A DNA stretch of 64,000 nucleotides from Ureibacillus aquaedulcis (GTDB lineage: Bacteria > Bacillota > Bacilli > Bacillales_A > Planococcaceae): NCBI RefSeq assembly GCF_030418165.1, contig NZ_JAUHTQ010000002.1:248001-312000 (forward strand), given 5' to 3'. Both the position numbers and the translations under genes were made by a program. The notes under the pieces are model-generated. The model searched no databases. It saw only the letters and a program-made list of their open reading frames with translations, and was not told the origin of the DNA. Every line of letters starts with the position of its first letter. Position 1 is the first letter of the stretch. Shown in pieces: positions 62,551 to 64,000 of this stretch.

Positions 62551-64000
62551 GTGGCTATTAAAGCAGAAAATATTACAAAAATATACGGTGGTACCGTAAT
62601 CTTCGAAGGTTTAACAATGGAAATTCATGATGGAGAGCGTATAGCAATCGTAGGACGCAATGGCTGCGGGAAAACAACTCTTCTAAAACTTCTTGCCAAT
62701 ACGGAGATGCCAGATGCAGGTAGGATTATAAAAAGAAAAGGTACATCAATTGGGTACTTGCACCAAATTCCACCTTATGCAAATGTACTCGCGAACGAAG
62801 TGCTGAAAGAGGCCTTTACACCCCTTCTTTCCATGCAAGAAAAAATGCAGCAATTAGAATCAGAAATGGCAAAAACGGATCGGCTTGAAAAACTTCTAAA
62901 ACAATATGGTGAAATACAAGAACAATTTATTGCCTTAGGGGGATATGAAATTGAAGCCAAAATTCAGATGATTGCAAATGGATTAGGGATTACTCCCCTT
63001 CTACAGACCCCTTTCCACCTTTTAAGTGGTGGTGAGAAAACGAAAGTAATGCTGGGGCAAATTCTTTTATTAAACCCACAGATCCTGTTATTGGACGAAC
63101 CGACGAACCATCTTGATATGAATTCAATCGAGTGGCTCGAGAAGTACCTAAGAAGTTATGAAGGAACTTTAATTGTTGTTTCCCACGATCGACAATTTAT
63201 GAATGAAGTGGTGACGAAAGTAATTGAGATTGAAAATGGAGAACCCCACATCTATGCAGGAAATTACGATGATTTCGTCAAACTGAGGGAAGCCAGGATT
63301 TTAAATGAGTTCTCCCAGTATGAAGAACAACAAAAGAAGATTACGAAGATGAAAGAAACGATAAAAAGATTAAAAATCTGGGCAAACGAAGCAAATCCTC
63401 CGAATGCCGCCCTGCACCGCCGGGCAAAAAGTATGGAAAAGGCGTTAGCGCGAATCGAGTTGGTTAAAAAGCCGATTATTGCAAAGAAGATGCAGCTTAA
63501 ACTCGAAATAAATGAACGAAGCGGCAAAGATGTGGTAATTTTAGAAAACGTGTCAAAAAAATATGACAAGGTCTTATTTGAAGAAATTTCCTTACAGCTG
63601 CACTGGCAAGATCGACTGGCAATCGTCGGGTTAAACGGAACCGGAAAATCCACTCTCCTGAAAATGATTTTAGAAGAAGTGGTACCGGATTCCGGCAAGG
63701 TTAAGGTCGGCAGTAACGTGAAAATCGGTTATTTATCGCAGAGCTTCGTGTACGAGGATAGCAATGCACGGTTAATCGATGTATTCCGTAAGGAAGTATC
63801 GATAACGGAAGGTGAAGCCCGCCATATTTTAGCGAAGTTTTTATTTTATGGGTACGATGTATTCAAGAAAGTGAAGGATTTAAGTGGTGGAGAGAAGATG
63901 AGGCTTCGATTGGCTCAGCTAATGCATAAGGATATAAACCTCCTGATACTCGACGAACCGACCAACCATTTAGATATTGAATCTAGGGAAGTCTTGGAAG
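62551..64000 (+). CDS. ABC-F family ATPase (C-terminus cut by the window edge)
   Basis: At least 483 residues of a soluble twin-ATPase protein that acts on the ribosome. ATPase domain 1 has Walker A VGRNGCGKTT (about 32-41), signature LSGGEKTKV and Walker B LLLDEPTNHLD. An inter-domain linker (about 240-315, including EEQQKKITKMKETIKRLKIW and HRRAKSMEKAL) lies between the two halves. Domain 2 has VGLNGTGKST, LSGGEKMRL and LLILDEPTNHLD. There is no membrane domain, as expected of ABC-F. The GTG start follows GGAGG by 8 bases. The leader peptide and attenuator suggest an antibiotic-inducible ribosome-protection factor, but a housekeeping ABC-F cannot be excluded. Confidence 0.93.
   Translation, partial: MAIKAENITKIYGGTVIFEGLTMEIHDGERIAIVGRNGCGKTTLLKLLANTEMPDAGRIIKRKGTSIGYLHQIPPYANVLANEVLKEAFTPLLSMQEKMQQLESEMAKTDRLEKLLKQYGEIQEQFIALGGYEIEAKIQMIANGLGITPLLQTPFHLLSGGEKTKVMLGQILLLNPQILLLDEPTNHLDMNSIEWLEKYLRSYEGTLIVVSHDRQFMNEVVTKVIEIENGEPHIYAGNYDDFVKLREARILNEFSQYEEQQKKITKMKETIKRLKIWANEANPPNAALHRRAKSMEKALARIELVKKPIIAKKMQLKLEINERSGKDVVILENVSKKYDKVLFEEISLQLHWQDRLAIVGLNGTGKSTLLKMILEEVVPDSGKVKVGSNVKIGYLSQSFVYEDSNARLIDVFRKEVSITEGEARHILAKFLFYGYDVFKKVKDLSGGEKMRLRLAQLMHKDINLLILDEPTNHLDIESREVLE

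Noticed and set aside
1-64000. tRNA, rRNA, CRISPR arrays, insertion sequences or prophage genes
   Set aside because: No cloverleaf, no rRNA-like stretch, no regularly spaced identical repeats, and no transposase, integrase or structural phage protein was seen.

Overview
The window looks like chromosomal DNA from a low-GC, endospore-forming member of the Bacillales, most likely a Planococcaceae-type genus such as Solibacillus or Lysinibacillus (inferred). Supporting signs are a complete germinant-receptor operon, a spore-type LysM/GH18 hydrolase, ArlRS-, YpmR/YpmS-, YozE- and YuaF/FloT-type genes, AGGAGG ribosome sites, frequent GTG/TTG starts, and sigma-A and sigma-W promoters. No rRNA, tRNA, CRISPR array, insertion sequence or prophage was recognised. 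Both ends cut through genes: an ABC ATPase on the left and an ABC-F protein on the right.

From 1 to 12 kb nearly everything is on the minus strand. It starts with an amino-acid ABC transporter behind a lysine riboswitch with terminator, so lysine is the probable substrate. Next come odhA-odhB (2-oxoglutarate dehydrogenase), an ArlR/ArlS-like two-component pair, a multi-PAS diguanylate cyclase and dapF (the lysine/peptidoglycan branch). From 12 to 29 kb there are housekeeping and envelope genes: GNAT, murG, a CAP-domain secreted protein, a CobW GTPase, a CtpA-type protease, deoD, yozE and a chemoreceptor. A germinant receptor in B-A-C order, msrA-msrB, ypmS, ypmR, degV and trhA follow.

From 29 to 36 kb there is a thiolase/CoA-transferase cluster with a divergent PcaR-like IclR regulator and a palindromic operator candidate, then a divergent LysR/MFS pair. 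From 35.8 to 42.3 kb lies a tightly overlapping four-gene polysaccharide module. It encodes a protein with a degenerate GGDEF domain and an atypical receiver, a membrane-anchored HEAT-repeat protein, a processive GT2 glycosyltransferase, and a large membrane-anchored glycosidase-like protein.

From 43.4 to 50.9 kb is a glycerol regulon. Three transcription units, (membrane protein-glpK-glpP), glpD and a TPP-dependent enzyme, each start with the same type of leader: a hairpin with a conserved 13-nt loop and covarying stem, overlapping a terminator. This is best explained by GlpP antitermination. It puts two genes of unknown role under glycerol-3-phosphate control, a membrane protein standing where glpF would be expected and a ThDP enzyme. 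I consider this the most novel biology in the window.

From 51 to 64 kb are rlmD, small decayed gene fragments, a LysM/GH18 hydrolase, a 2-TM channel with a degenerate filter, the sigma-W-driven yuaF-floT operon and dfrA. An orphan protein with uracil-DNA-glycosylase-like motifs, an orphan gene coupled to a TRM11-like methyltransferase and a dispersed intergenic repeat follow. The window ends with an ABC-F gene preceded by a leader peptide and attenuator.
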